Position numbers and translations under genes: made by a program
The notes under the pieces: generated by a model
What the model was told of the DNA's origin: nothing
Seen by the model: the letters and a program-made list of their open reading frames with translations, nothing else
The model's database searches: none
In this document: positions 1 through 12,370 of the stretch, piece by piece
Numbering within the stretch: the stretch's first letter is position 1
How the letters are laid out: each line of letters starts with the position of its first letter
Assembly (NCBI GenBank): GCA_020284085.1
Contig: JACEVL010000277.1
Coordinates: 1-64,000 of the forward strand
Direction of reading: 5' to 3'
Source: Aporrectodea caliginosa
Lineage: Eukaryota > Annelida > Clitellata > Crassiclitellata > Lumbricidae
Length of the DNA stretch: 64,000 nucleotides

Positions 1-154
1 CTGTGTATGCATGTATTCGAGTCTATGTGTGTGCATAATATATTTATGTGGCTAACAAGTGTGCTAAACATTACCATGTAATGAATCCACGTGATAGTTA
101 TGATCATCATCACTGTACTCCCTCATGATGCCACTCCCTTGGTCATTTCTTCAG
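1..154 (+). other. 3' end of intron 1 of P450 copy P1
   Basis: This stretch aligns with the end of intron 1 in the other copies: a tGTAATnAATCCAC-like word, a run of TCATCATC, then a ...TTCTTCAG acceptor. No coding sequence is seen here. Confidence 0.7.
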
Positions 155-3100
155 CACGATGGTGGTTCTGAATGGCTACGACGCGATTTTCGATGCTATG
201 GTCAGACATTCGGAAGCGTTCGCCGATAGATGTTCCTACTGGACTGAAGAGAAAGTCATCAACCACGAGCTCAGAGGTCAGTCCAGTCGTTGCCAATAAC
301 ATTCTAGAATTTCAGCATTACATGACCTATGTAGCGCCTCCTGAAATTTCATTTATTCAGAGAGATAGGATGTTAGCCACAGGATTGAAAACTTGCGTAG
401 GCCCTATGGTATCATTTAAATTTAGCATTCAAATTTAAATTCTAATTATGAAATGTTTGGCCAATTAATTTAAATTCTGTTCGAAACTATGATGAAACAT
501 AAAAAATATGATTTCAGAATAATTACAACTAATAGACGCTATAGCGCTTCATTTAGAAATTTTGCAAATAGCGATATGACAAACAAACTGAAATGAGCAA
601 TGAAATCCAAAGCTCTGAGTGAATGTATCTGCTCATGGAGATCAACAGTTTTAGCATGAGGCGTGAGCACTGCACACAGAGACAGGGCAGCTTCTTTGAA
701 AGCTACTGTATGAGACAGATTTTAGTTTGGATGTTTTATTCACGCGTCAGGCAATGTAAAGACTGAAATATGGGTGATAAGCTCATACTTAACAGTTTTG
801 TAATGGCAAAATGATGACACATGCGATTGGCAAATATTTTCTCGATTTTTTGGAAAAGAAATTGTCATTGAAGACGAGGCGAGTTTTTGTTGGAAAAGGG
901 GTTACTTTTAAAGAACAAGGTAAACTGTAGCATGAGCAAAACTGGTTGGATGAGAAAAGTTGATGAGATGTGTGATAACGAGGTGCAAAACATTTTAAAA
1001 CTCTATTCTAGGGTCCTTTTGCAAAGTGATCCAGAGCACGTATAGTGTCTCAACCTCAGTTAGATTTGTCAGTAAGAGTACGCTGAATTCCTCTGGAGAA
1101 TATTTGTGTATTATTGCCAGTCATGCGAAGGAATGTAAGAAAACTTGACTATAAATTCAGCAAGCTTACTTATATTGATTTTATTTACTGTTTTAGGTAT
1201 AGTTAGCTCGCACTACAACGAGGCGTATAAGAAATACCACAAGCTGTCTCTGTCTATTCTCAAGGAGTTTGGATTTGGTGTCCAGGGGGTCTCTGAGACG
1301 CGAATCCTGCAAGAAGTGGAGTCAATGAATGATGATATTTTGAAACAAAATGGCCGCCCATTCGATACAAAATGGCTGACTAGTTTCTACACTTCAAATG
1401 TCCTAATAAGCATTCTGTTCGGGAAGAACTTTCTTCAGTCTTTTCCGGAGCACCATTCTGCAATTGTGGAGGGTTCGGCAGAGTGTATTGCTAACGTCGA
1501 CATGAGACTGAACATAGCACCATTTGTTCGGTTTCTACCAATGTTTTGGAAAGGGATTCACGGTTTGCGGACGTCAAGTGAGAAGATGTTGAAAGGCATA
1601 GAAGCGGGGATAAAGTTCAACAAATCCAACAGTTCTGAGGCTACGTTCGTTGGGAGATTTATGGAAATTGAAGGAACCGACTACAACCACCAGGACCTAC
1701 TCTACATTCTGCGGGACCTTTCCTTCGGTAGTACAGATACCGTGTCGACAACGTTGCAGTGGGCAATGGCGGAATTGGCCAACCATCCAGAGGTTCAGAA
1801 CCGCTTTCAGAAGGAGATCGATGAGATGGTGCCAGGAGACAGACTTCCATCACTCGATGATAAACGACGTCTACCCTACACGGAAGCTGTGATCCTGGAA
1901 ATCATGAGACGACGTACTGTGGCCCCGCTTTACATTCCCCACGCGACTCTAAAAGACACCAAAGTATTTGGGTACGACGTACCTAAAGGATGCTTGGTAG
2001 GTATCTGCTTTGCCATATTGAAGTTTTGAGGTTAGGTGAGGCCAGAATATACAATATAGCTAAGACTGTGTGTCAAGTTGTCTTTTGATATTGTAGGCTA
2101 ATATATATAAGGGCCTATGGTCATATCGAGAATAGACTGCTTATATATGTGCGATAAATACTTGACTCCGGGCTTACAGGTAACCAAGGTGAATGGCAAT
2201 TTTTGGATCGTTGGTTATATTTGCCAATACTGCTATATCTTGAGTTAATGCTGGCACTAAAGTCGAGAAAATATATCTATTTGCTAATTTTGTGAATCAG
2301 AATCAGATCTTGCAGAGGGTTCTACGCTTCGCAATACCTCAGAAGCGAGTATGAGACTGGCTCTAGGTTTCAGTGGATGGCCTTTTGAGTTAGAGGGAGT
2401 GATCCAGAAGGTGAGTGGGGTGGTCAAGGTTGGAAGCAAACCAACAAACCGGAGCGGAACTGCAGATGGGACCCGATCAAACTGAAAATTTAATGTTCCG
2501 ACTGGCCATAATGTTTCCTCATCAGCTGCGAAATCTGCCGAATAATAAAGACTGGCAACGACAGCGATCGGCTGAGATGAGAGTTTCCATTGCGATGGGA
2601 TCTCATCCAGTCAGTATTTCTATGATTTCTAGGTTGCTACAGTTGGACAAAGGACTCGCGATCTAATAAGAACGTCAACTTGCAAGTATGTCCTTTCGCG
2701 AAGAAAATTATGACAGTAGAGAATCGGTGGTGTCACGTTCTCAATCTCCCCTTTCCACAGTTTTCAGAAATCTTGATGGTCGTCAACAATACCAGACTGA
2801 TCTGTTAATCTTACTTGTGTGGCGGACGTGGCCGTAGGGCGGATTCCGTTCTCTCTTCGGTCACCAGGATAGCGTCTTCGGATCTTCCCTCTTCTGTGCT
2901 CGTCGGCTGAGCTCGGCCTTTCCCTTCGGGCAAAGGACTTAATGGTGCCACCGACGATGCCTAACACTAGATTAACTTGGGAAGATGACAGCAACTCAGA
3001 TCAACACAGCAAATTGTATTGTCAACGTCAAATCGAAGACCAAACAGCCAATCAAACATCAGACTTCTATCGAACTAACAGACACGACTGAACTCAAACC

Positions 3101-5075
3101 TAAGCTTGCCGACCAACTGACGCAACAGGCGTCTCTATTTATAGTATTGCCAGAGGGACGGGGTGGGGAGAGGGGACGCAGCCAAATACACGCAAACAAG
3201 CGCCTGGAGGAGGGAGAGGGGACGCAGCCAAACACGCGCAACCAATCGCTGTGTTTGTGCGTCTGCGGCGGTTTGAGAGGGGACCCAGCCAAGCCTCTAC
3301 AGCCGAGGGGAAGGGATCCTGGACGTAATTACTTTGGCATAACGCCCACTTGTACAATTGGTACAAACTTTTACCAAGAGTTCGACACGACCGCTTAGAT
3401 GGTTTATGCATTCTACCAAATAAGAGCTGACACATAAAGCCCGTCCCAAAAGTCTTTTAACTGTTTTGCACAGGTCAGAGCTGTTTTGATTTCGCGGCCG
3501 CAGATTAACGTAAGGTAAAGAGCTTTGCGGAAGACGTCATGATGGTTGACTGATGGTCTAGGCTTGCCTTGGCGTCGCTGTAGCCTTCTGTCATCTGCCA
3601 CGTTTTTCTCTGTGTGTGTTTGTGTGTGTGTTTGTGTGTGTGTGTTTGTGTGTGTTTGTGTACGTACGCGTTTGAAGTTCTTCTTTTTATAAAGTCCTCG
3701 CATAATGCACAAACCAATCCTGCTGGGAATTACTTATTCTTCCGGCCTCCAGTAATCTCCGGTTTGGCGCGTCGCGGCATATCGCTACGAAGGCCGATGT
3801 CTCTGTCTCCGTATCCCTATGCTCGCAATATAATATTTCCAACTTTCACACGACTAATCCAATCGTTGCTCATTTTACGTCTCACACTCTGATACTGGAG
3901 ATCTAATTACAACCAACTCGCTTGTTCCCTTCGCCTTCTTCTCTAACTTCTATCTAAAGGTCATCTGTCGAGCATTAACACAAAGCATAGCCCTGTATAA
4001 AAGACAAATTTGATTCAGGTCATTGCGAATGGCTACAGTGCTCACATGGATCCGAAATTCTGGAAAGATCCAGAGAACTTCAGACCGGAGAGATTCCTCG
4101 ATGCAGACAACAAGATCATCCATAATCGGAGAGTGATTGCATTCGGATTGGGTATGTTATGTTTTCAGTCTCAGATGCCTAATACACTTAAAGGAAATAA
4201 CATTTTATAATTGTAATCTGACATTTATAAAGCGCCACTTGAAGGATATACATATCCGTGGCGATGGGTTGATACACCAAGCGATGAACCCCGATGGAAC
4301 AAAAGTTGGTTCCGGTTTGATGCTTTTTCCAAAAGGTAACCTACAGGAAAATGTGAATATCACTTTGGCTTAGCATAAGAACTACGCGGAACGAGGTGTA
4401 TCCATTCAAACCTATTTTAACGCAATGCATTGCTGTCATACTGAATAAAGCCACAAAATATGCCATTAATGATGAAGTACCGCAAACTGACTAAATAATA
4501 TTATTCAGTCAGTTTGCGAGATTTCGTAAGTAATGCCAAATTTTGGAATGAAGGGTTGGCAAACAAGATGGGAAGAAAGGGACTATTTGCCTAAATAAAA
4601 GAAGGTACTAGCATGGTGTGGTATGTTAGTGACTTCTTTTAGGACTCGGCCAGTCCTTTTCTTCCCCATCTTGTTTACCAACCTTTCAATCCTTAACGAG
4701 TTCGCTTGAGGATGCGAGTATGGCAGAAATCTCGAAACATCTTTCTGCCACATGGCGAAGATCTGAATCCATGTGGCTGGGTTCTTGGTTGATAGCTGAC
4801 CACTTCACAATCTTGGGACTCCAAGTGTTAATTTACCTTAAATTGAGGTGACATTATTTTGTTCTGTTGTAGGAAAGCGTTCTTGTATTGGAGAGATTCT
4901 GGCTCGTCACAGCACCTTTCTCTTTCTCACAAGTCTCGTCCAGCGTTTCGATATCCGACCACCAGAGGGCCAGAAAACGATCATTGCGAAGGCACACAGC
5001 GCTGAGTTCATGGTCCCTACCCGCTTCGAAGTTCGTCTGATCCCCAGAGTGAGGTCACCAAGGGGCTTGGGCTGA
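155..5075 (+). CDS. Cytochrome P450, CYP2-type, copy P1 (exons 2-5; exon 1 off the left edge)
   Basis: Predicted ER-membrane heme monooxygenase. Exons: 155-276, 1197-1996, 4019-4151, 4873-5075. Each is bounded by AG and GT, and the phases match those of the other copies. All four exons read open. Exon 3 carries an I-helix segment (FGSTDTVS) and the K-helix ExxR (EIMR). Exon 4 carries FRPERF. Joining exons 4 and 5 gives the heme-binding loop FGLGKRSCIG with the cysteine ligand. The usual C-helix WxxxR is replaced by YxxxH. The tail is two codons longer than in the other copies. Introns 2 (920 nt), 3 (2.0 kb) and 4 (0.7 kb) hold repeats. The family is clear from several motifs; the substrate cannot be told. 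The gene is probably functional if its exon 1 is intact upstream of the window. Confidence 0.88.
2750..3470 (-). repeat. GC-richer promoter-like or solo-LTR-like block in P1 intron 3
   Basis: This block interrupts the AT-rich intron 3 and has no counterpart that I see in the other P450 copies. On the minus strand it holds a good TATA box (TATAAATAG, about 3136-3144) and an upstream imperfect tandem repeat of GGCTGCGTCCCCTCTC. It is open in several short frames without recognisable domains. It could be a solo LTR or part of a transposon. I could not define both ends or a target duplication. Confidence 0.3.
3611..3661. repeat. TG-rich microsatellite
   Basis: Imperfect (TGTGTGTT)n run in intron 3 of P1. 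Open frames across it are low-complexity artefacts. Confidence 0.85.
4456..4692. repeat. Fold-back inverted duplication in P1 intron 4
   Basis: The segment at about 4456-4499 is followed directly by its own reverse complement at about 4500-4545, centred on AATAATATTATT. The next stretch, 4546-4583, is the reverse complement of 4652-4692. The other copies have only single forward versions of both segments, so a piece of this intron was copied in inverted orientation. Confidence 0.7.
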
Positions 5076-6143
5076 ACAGGAGAAGGGCTTTCTGAGGCTT
5101 TGCATCTTATTAACAATGGGGTGCATTGCTTTAAGTTGAATTTACATTACATTGCATTATATCGCATCTGTTCGATATCCAAACACTAGATATCCAGAAA
5201 ACGATCAATCACGAAGATCACGTAGCCATCACATAGCATTCAAATAATATTATACACGTCAACTGTGACGCATGAAGTTCCACGGTTTCAATTGAATACC
5301 TCTCAAACATTTCCATTCTAAACTATAGTATTCGTCAACGGCTTTTAATCTCCAATATTTACCACTTATTGAGTGGTGCCAGTGCCAATCCTGGATAATA
5401 AAGGAGGGCGGCACTCCATCTCCACGATGACTGAACGCTGCTAAATGCAAACTACAGAAAACTAGCCTAGATACCATTCTTAATCCATTGCATTGGGTCG
5501 CCATCAGTGGCTATGGCGGTCGAAAAGATGCAAGGGAAAGGCGATATTTAGGTGCCTTTTGTTTCCTGAAAATGTATAACATTATATTAGACATTCATTG
5601 CATTACGTTACTTGTCATTACATTCCAGTACATTGTACCTATCTTGTTCGCTTAGCCATTAAAATACGTTAAATATGACAATGTAGTCGTTATTTTACAT
5701 AAAATCTACGAAATATGACTTAATAGGTATACAACAACGACAATTATTCCATCTATCTGCGAAAGTGTTTGGATCTTGCATTTCTCTTATAAGAATAGTC
5801 TTTACTAACTCGTCCAATTCATCGCCTCATTAATAATAAAAATAGAAGTTACTTGGGACATCGGCAAACATAATTATCTGATAGGCCGTAGAAGAGTGTA
5901 GAATCTGTATAAAGCAGTCGATTATTTCGTCTCAGTTAGTTTAAGGCGTCACAGGTGGTGGTAAAGGAAGAGGCGAAATTCTAGCTTAAGTGGATGGCCA
6001 CTGAAGACTTTAAAACTGGTGGAATTGCATTGTTTTAATGTTCAATATAAAAATAGTTGAAAAATAGCCAGCTTCCAACATTAAACTCTTAACTCACTCT
6101 ACTTCTAACGACCATTGCAGAACCGCAAAATGCCCACTACCAT
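5076..6143. other. 3' flank of P1, shared intergenic unit
   Basis: No gene is seen. The block at about 5110-5570 (words such as GGTGCCAGTGCCAATCCTGG and AATAAAGGAGGGCG) recurs after exon 5 of P3 (36230-36500), P4 (48470-48830) and P5 (56790-57110). It therefore belongs to the duplicated gene-plus-spacer unit. The rest is AT-rich and unremarkable. Confidence 0.6.
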
Positions 6144-7247
6144 GGGCGCAACCACGGTCCAGAAGTTGGGGGGACCTATACTATAATTTCTGAGTGGGGG
6201 AATTGCGAGCGCTGAAGGCGCGAAGCTGCGATTGCCGAAGGCAAGGAGCTTCTAACGACTAGGGGGTATGGAGAGCGCCGTAAACTCTCCATTGGGGACG
6301 CAATTTTGAGCATTTGATTCTAAATGGAGTGCATTTCGGGCTCTAATTTACCTCAAATTTGTCACCGATGATTTCGATATAAAAGTACCTAAACCATGTA
6401 GATCTGTGAAAAATATGACTTTATTATATGAATAAACGGAGATTTTAAGTTTTAGAATAACACCACTCGCAGTCACAGCAATAAAAATTGAAATGTCCTC
6501 CTAGTCTTCTACCGCGAGCCTTAGTCGAATTTGAAAAAGCGAAATAGGTAAAGTTATAGAGTGACATTATGCAGCAACATTCCGCACTGAATTCTGATAG
6601 ACTTGAGTTAAGCGGCTTTAGCCTGACCCTTTATTTTATCGGCAGCAGTGCCAGCGATTTTTTGGGGAGGGACCTACTAGAACGTCCGAGTGAGGGGAAC
6701 TGCGAGTGCGGAAGGCGGAAGGCGCACAGCCGTGATTGCGGAAAGCAAGAAGCTGCTAACGACTAGGAGAACGGGGGAGCGTCGTAAGCTTCCCCCATCA
6801 GGGTCTGGTGCGGAGCCCCAGAAGCCGACGCAATTTTGAACATTTGATACCAAATGGAGTGCATTTTGGGTTCTTGTTTACCTAAACAAATTCAAAGGTT
6901 GGGGAAACCGTCCAAACCTGTTCGAAAATTGGGGGTACGCGTCTCACGGGTCCCATAGGGTGGTTGCGCCCAGTGCTTTATTTATAGAAAAAAGGTTCCG
7001 GAACTCAACAAATTCAGAACAATCATACGATTATATTTTATGCTAATATTTTTGTTTCATATATACATATATATATATATATCATATCAATAAAAACTGG
7101 AAGCACTTACATTAAATTAAAGTACCTAAATAGTTTTATATAATTTTCAGTAAAAATTTAAATTAAATAAATATTTTTAATGGCTGAAAAAAGGTACCGG
7201 AACGCCGTTCCGAACCGCTCCGGCTGAAAAAAGCACTGGTTGCGCCT
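6144..7247. mobile_element. Non-autonomous element with GGCGCAACCAC inverted ends
   Basis: The left end (about 6145) begins GGCGCAACCAC and the right end (about 7247) is its reverse complement, now split by a smaller insertion. Inside, a block at about 6178-6355 recurs in diverged form at about 6660-6890; shared words include CTAACGACTAG, GACGCAATTTTGA and AATGGAGTGCATTT. No transposase is visible. The target duplication is not clear. Confidence 0.5.
6971..7238. mobile_element. hAT-like MITE with 8-bp target duplication
   Basis: The 268-bp element begins CAGTGCTTT and ends AAAAGCACTG. It is flanked by perfect 8-bp direct repeats GTTGCGCC (6963-6970 and 7239-7246). Subterminal GGTTCCGGAAC and GTTCCGAACC-like words are inverted. 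CAGTG ends with 8-bp duplications are typical of hAT elements. It has no coding capacity and is inserted in the right end of the GGCGCAACCAC element. Confidence 0.85.
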
Positions 7248-8115
<868 letters not shown>

Positions 8116-8126
8116 CATGGAGAGCG

Positions 8127-8486
8127 GGCCGAAACCTCGTGTGGGACGCAACGGTGGTTGACACACTAGCGTCTTCCTACCTACAGGCAACGGCCGTGAC
8201 AGCAGGAGCAGCAGCAGAAATAGCGGATAACAGGAAAAATCAAAAATACCAGACCCTTCTAGACACACATGACTTCATCCCGCTGACCCTGTAAACTTTA
8301 GGTCCCATTAACGCAAGAGGCCTTGCATTCATCATTGAGTTGGGCCGTCATCTAACAAAGGCGACGGACGAAGTCAAAGAGACGACCTTTCTCTTTCAAA
8401 GACTTTCGTTGACAATTCAGCGCTTTAACGCTGTGGCCTTCTCCGGTTCTTTAGTTGACCCTAAGCCCGAGATGGAAGAGGGGTAG
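8127..8486 (+). pseudogene. C-terminal remnant of a retroelement protein
   Basis: The plus-strand frame through 8130 reads about 118 codons to a TAG at 8484-8486, interrupted by one in-frame TAA at about 8290. The translation contains TLGPINARGLAFIIELGR and TFLFQRLSLTIQRFNAVAF. I recall this pattern as the tail of proteins encoded by invertebrate non-LTR retroelements, but I cannot name the clade. It is flanked on both sides by (AAT)n arrays, which fits an old retroposed copy. Confidence 0.5.
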
Positions 8487-8521
8487 CCTTTCCAGTTACA
8501 TTAACAAATAGTTAATGATGT

Positions 8522-8648
<127 letters not shown>

Positions 8649-8752
8649 GTATAAGTTGACACAACGTATAGTAGGGTCATCTCCAGACAACCCCATCTAC
8701 AATAGTAATATTCAAGTCCCTGAGAGATCATGTTTACCTCAGGGGGCATAAA

Positions 8753-8774
8753 AATAATAATAATAATAATACTA

Positions 8775-8812
<38 letters not shown>
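8753..8812. repeat. (AAT)n-(ATT)n palindromic microsatellite
   Basis: An AAT run is followed by an ATT run on the same strand, meeting at ACTAATT. The two halves can pair into a hairpin. Confidence 0.85.
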
Positions 8813-9436
8813 GCCATGTCATAACTCAGTACAGCTAGAGGCGGGATTCAAGATACCGATACATGACATCAATATTTTGTTAACTCGTTGGCTGTAAGTG
8901 TGGTATGTCTAGCGTCTAAATGGTTATGGATTACAAACTCGGCCTGCCAGGTCGTGTCTGTACCCCTGAACCATTCAAACTCTAGGCATCATTTAGACTC
9001 CATCATTTTACATTCTCACATCTATTGCGCCTTGGTCCGTCAGCTCGCTTCAGGAAATGCAGTTAGTTAGTAATGTTAAAATTCGGTACAGTTATGATGT
9101 TCTTACCCTAACTCCCCAACCGCGTCTCCCACCCTGCCCTATTCATCCTTTCTGCCTTATGAGTTCATGAAGGTTTCATCTGATTCGCATTTGTGGGTCT
9201 CATAGCTCAAGAATGTAGATATATGTACATGTAATTTTCCACATGTTTTATGGCGTTGATTTCGGATTGCATAACGTCAGTTACTTCAGGCAATGTTACT
9301 TTACCCGAATGCAGCTGCAGTAAGTAGGTTTATTGGTTTAGAACCATCGACACACTCGCAGCAAATTATAACGATGTGTTGGCAGAAAGGTTTGATGATG
9401 GTACTGCTACTTTAAAATAAACAGTTCTACTTTTTT
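8813..9436. other. Upstream flank of copy P2
   Basis: No gene is seen. The right part aligns with the upstream flank of P6 and P7, including a CAGTACAGCTAGAGG / CTCGGTAAGGCTAGACA-like segment. Confidence 0.45.
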
Positions 9437-9639
9437 TATAAAAAGCTTAAAGTATCAAAGTTCTGTTGGCCGACGTAGACACGTGTGTGACATTAGCAGA
9501 CTATTTTTAGGTTCGGGTTCGCTAACGAGCAAATCATTCGCTTGGACAGTAAACTGCGTACTTGTGAGAAGGATCGCACACGCAACTAGGTCAGTGAAAA
9601 CTTGCGAGTTAGACTGTGTGTTAAAATAAGTTTCTAAAG
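9437..9639 (+). promoter_or_regulatory. Putative P2 promoter and non-coding leader exon
   Basis: TATAAAAAG lies at 9437-9445. About 190 nt downstream is a strong 5' splice site, TCTAAAG|GTAAGC, with GT at 9640-9641. The next good acceptor, TTCTTCTTCACAG, ends at 10008, immediately before the ATG of exon 1. The donor and the surrounding sequence are conserved upstream of P6 (GT at 58317) and P7. I infer an untranslated exon from about 9465 to 9639 and a 369-nt leader intron. The TATA word is less well kept in P6 and P7. Confidence 0.5.
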
Positions 9640-11297
9640 GTAAGCTGTCGTGCAACTAGTGTTTATGCATGACTTGTAATGCTTAAATACGGTTTCTCTT
9701 ACGTAATATAACTCTGGACAATAGAGCTTTTGTTCCCTGAAAGCTTTTGATTCTACTTATGGCTTTTGGGATGCTGAGCACTGTCAGGTATTCTAAGCCA
9801 TTTGAGTGATATGAGAGCAGTTTCAACATTTGACAACACGATCTACAGGGTTCTGAGTAATTTCAAGGTAGTTTGTTTTTTTAGTTTCTATAATCAGGAA
9901 AAGTTATTTACAGTAATTTAGCTCAGACTGGAAATGTACAGGTTTTTGGTAGAGATTTTTTAATGCTGCCGACACCCTAATTGTGAAAAGGATGTTTCTT
10001 CTTCACAGATGTTTGACGGAGGAGAGATTTCAGTATTCGCAGCATCCTTTACAGTCGTTGCTGCCTTGCTTCTCTTGCGTCGATTTAAGCAGAACGGAGT
10101 GAAAGATGATGGAAAACGATATGCACCATCGCTGCCAGTTTACCGGTTTTTGGAGCGGTTCTCCGTGGTGGTGGAATGACTGCGGTTGCAGAACATTTTA
10201 TGAGATCTGCGGAAAAGCTCGGGCCTGTCTTCTCCCTCACAATCGGAAAACGGTATTGAAAACGTAGCTCTTGTGCAATGATCTAAGTTAACGTTATCGT
10301 TTTTCAAATTGCCTTGATTATCGTGATCATCACCGCATTCAGTCTTTTGATCATTATCATCATGTTCACCATTGAGTGCACCATCTCCACCACCTCTAAC
10401 ACCAAGTTACAACCACAATCCAAGAACACTGTGACAGTGTTCTTAAACTACTCATATCCATATCTGATTAAAAACGACTTGTGTTGTTGTGTCATGTCAA
10501 GCATAAGTTGTAAAAGCATAGATGTGGGTTTTAATTGAAATATCTAGGCCAACTTAATCATCAGCATCTAAAACTGCATCTTAAGAAAAACATAATTAGA
10601 CCTATATCTATAGGGTTTTTGGATACGATTCGGATTCACCGTGCTGGATTATATAATTTGAAACAGGGAATCATGACTGAATAATTCAAAACTTAACCGT
10701 ATGCTCGATTTGGCCGCGGTTGCCGGTGATGGGTCATGACACTTTAAACAGTTTCAGTTGGTTTGTGACTCTGGTTAAGGAAGTTCGTCGCTTGTGAAAC
10801 AGGTCGACTTATCAGCTCCGGATCTTTTCGATAAGGCAGCTTTGTCGAAGTTGATCAGTTTAGGTCGCAGGTTTGATAAGTGTTAAGAGTAATTGAGTCT
10901 GAGCAAAGTGTAGAGATAATCGTTGAGTTATATCGATCTATCGAGTTGCGGTACCTGATGCGTGTGAAAAATTCAGCGGCGAGAAGTGCAGATTGATTCT
11001 CAAGTTTCTTGAGAAGGAAAAGTGCTAAGGGGAGCCAAGTTGTTATCTGATCAAGACGGTGGTCAGAATCATCAGACGTTTCGGCTTAAGAGGAATTTGT
11101 TTTTTGTTGCACTTTTCAAGGACAGAATTACAGCGAAATGCCCCGGATGATCAAGTCAAGTCAAGAGAAGGCAAATAATATAGAGACGAAGGCGATGAAG
11201 AAGCAAACTTTGTGAAGGCGTGTCACGCGCGAGTGACTTCAAAGATCCGATAGGCCTAAGGACCTTGAAGAGGGAGGTTGGCATAGGCCCGTAACTG

Positions 11298-11586
11298 TGG
11301 GGCGCGGTGGTGTAGGGATATGTTCGGTGCCTTGCAGCCGGATGGTTGCGGGTTCGAATCCACCTCAAGGGGTATGTTTGGTGCCTTGCAGCCGGAGGGT
11401 TGCGGGTTCGAATCCACCTCAAGCCGCCGCGTAGGGACCCTGGGCAAGTCCTTCACTCGCAATTGCTCATGCGCTTCGGCGTGAAACTCCGATTCAGTGT
11501 CCGCGCTGTAGTCGGGAGCGCCTCTGAGTAGAAATCTTGAAGGGCGCTATATAAATATCTGAAATGAAATTAAATGAAATGAAATA
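11298..11586 (+). mobile_element. tRNA-derived SINE with a duplicated head
   Basis: The element starts GGGGCGCGGTGGTGTAG (A-box-like) and contains two tandem B boxes GGTTCGAATCC (about 11351 and 11405), because about 54 bp of the head is duplicated. A body with GACCCTGGGCAAGTCC, a GGGCAAGTC core as in MIR-type SINEs, follows. The tail is GGGCGCTATATAAATATCTG plus GAAAT repeats. It lies in intron 1 of P2. Confidence 0.85.
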
Positions 11587-12248
11587 GCAGTATTAAAGAG
11601 AGAGATGCTGTTTAAGGCAGAATTGATGTTACAAATCTAACACATTCCAAGCATAAATGTACAATCTTGCTTTTGAATTCATGTATTTTTATTTCAATTC
11701 AGATAATAATTATATTAAACTTTCAAACTGTTTGACATTATACGCAAGTCTGTTATACGTGTTACACTGATGATGTAAGCGTCTAACTAACAAATAAGTA
11801 AGTAAGTGCAGCCTTTAATACTCCATTAGCAAAAGCACAATGGGACATCAATATGGAATAGAAAATAAAACATAGGAGTAATAATACGGTAATAAATAAC
11901 GGTTATAATACCAAACAAGAGGCATGGGACGTTACAACCACCACCATCACATTTTAATCGTAATTAATAACCTCTATAGCGTCGTTGTAGCCTGTCGGAT
12001 GTGCGAGGAGTGAACTGATGGCGCAATGTATCGTTATATATTTGCATGTATCTGCATATGTATGTATGTATGTGTGCTTGTATAATTACCATTGACGTTG
12101 TAAATGATCCATCTGACTGTCGTCGTCTTCGTTATCATCATCATCATCATCGTCGTCGTCGTCGTCGTCATCATCATCATCATCATCATCATCACTGCAC
12201 TCCCTTTCGGTCAATCTTACGATGCCACTCCCTTGATTGTATCTTCAG
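11587..12248 (+). other. Rest of P2 intron 1
   Basis: No gene. The segment aligns with intron 1 of P3 (about 30890-31148): shared words include CAAGAGGCATGG, ACGTTACAACCACCACCATCA and CTGATGGCGCAAT. A (TCATCATCGTC)n run lies at about 12135-12195, just before exon 2. Confidence 0.6.
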
Positions 12249-12370
12249 CATGGTATTTGTTTTGAATGGCTACGACGCAATTTTCGATGCCATGGTCAAA
12301 CATTCGGAGGCTTTCGCCGATAGAGTTTCTCTCTGGACTGAAGAGAATGTCATAAACCGCGAGCTCAGAG

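Larger units (their letters stand above)
10009..12370 (+). pseudogene. Cytochrome P450 copy P2, degenerate (exons 1 and 2 only)
   Basis: Exon 1 (10009-10252) encodes the membrane anchor and the PSLP hinge. It is 244 nt where the in-frame length would be 245: one base is missing near CCAGTTTACCGG (about 10138), which truncates the frame. A G-to-T change just after the donor converts intronic TATGGA to TATTGA and does not affect coding. Exon 2 (12249-12370) is open and has normal splice sites. No exon 3, 4 or 5 follows. Intron-4-like sequence reappears at 13800-13885 and 16860-17105, and exon 5 is absent where expected. The gene is dead, with deletion of the catalytic exons and later transposon insertions. 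Confidence 0.85.

Noticed and set aside
172..438. Frame of 88 codons over P1 exon 2
   Set aside because: It is out of frame with the P450 exon, whose true frame is fixed by splice phases and by the other copies.
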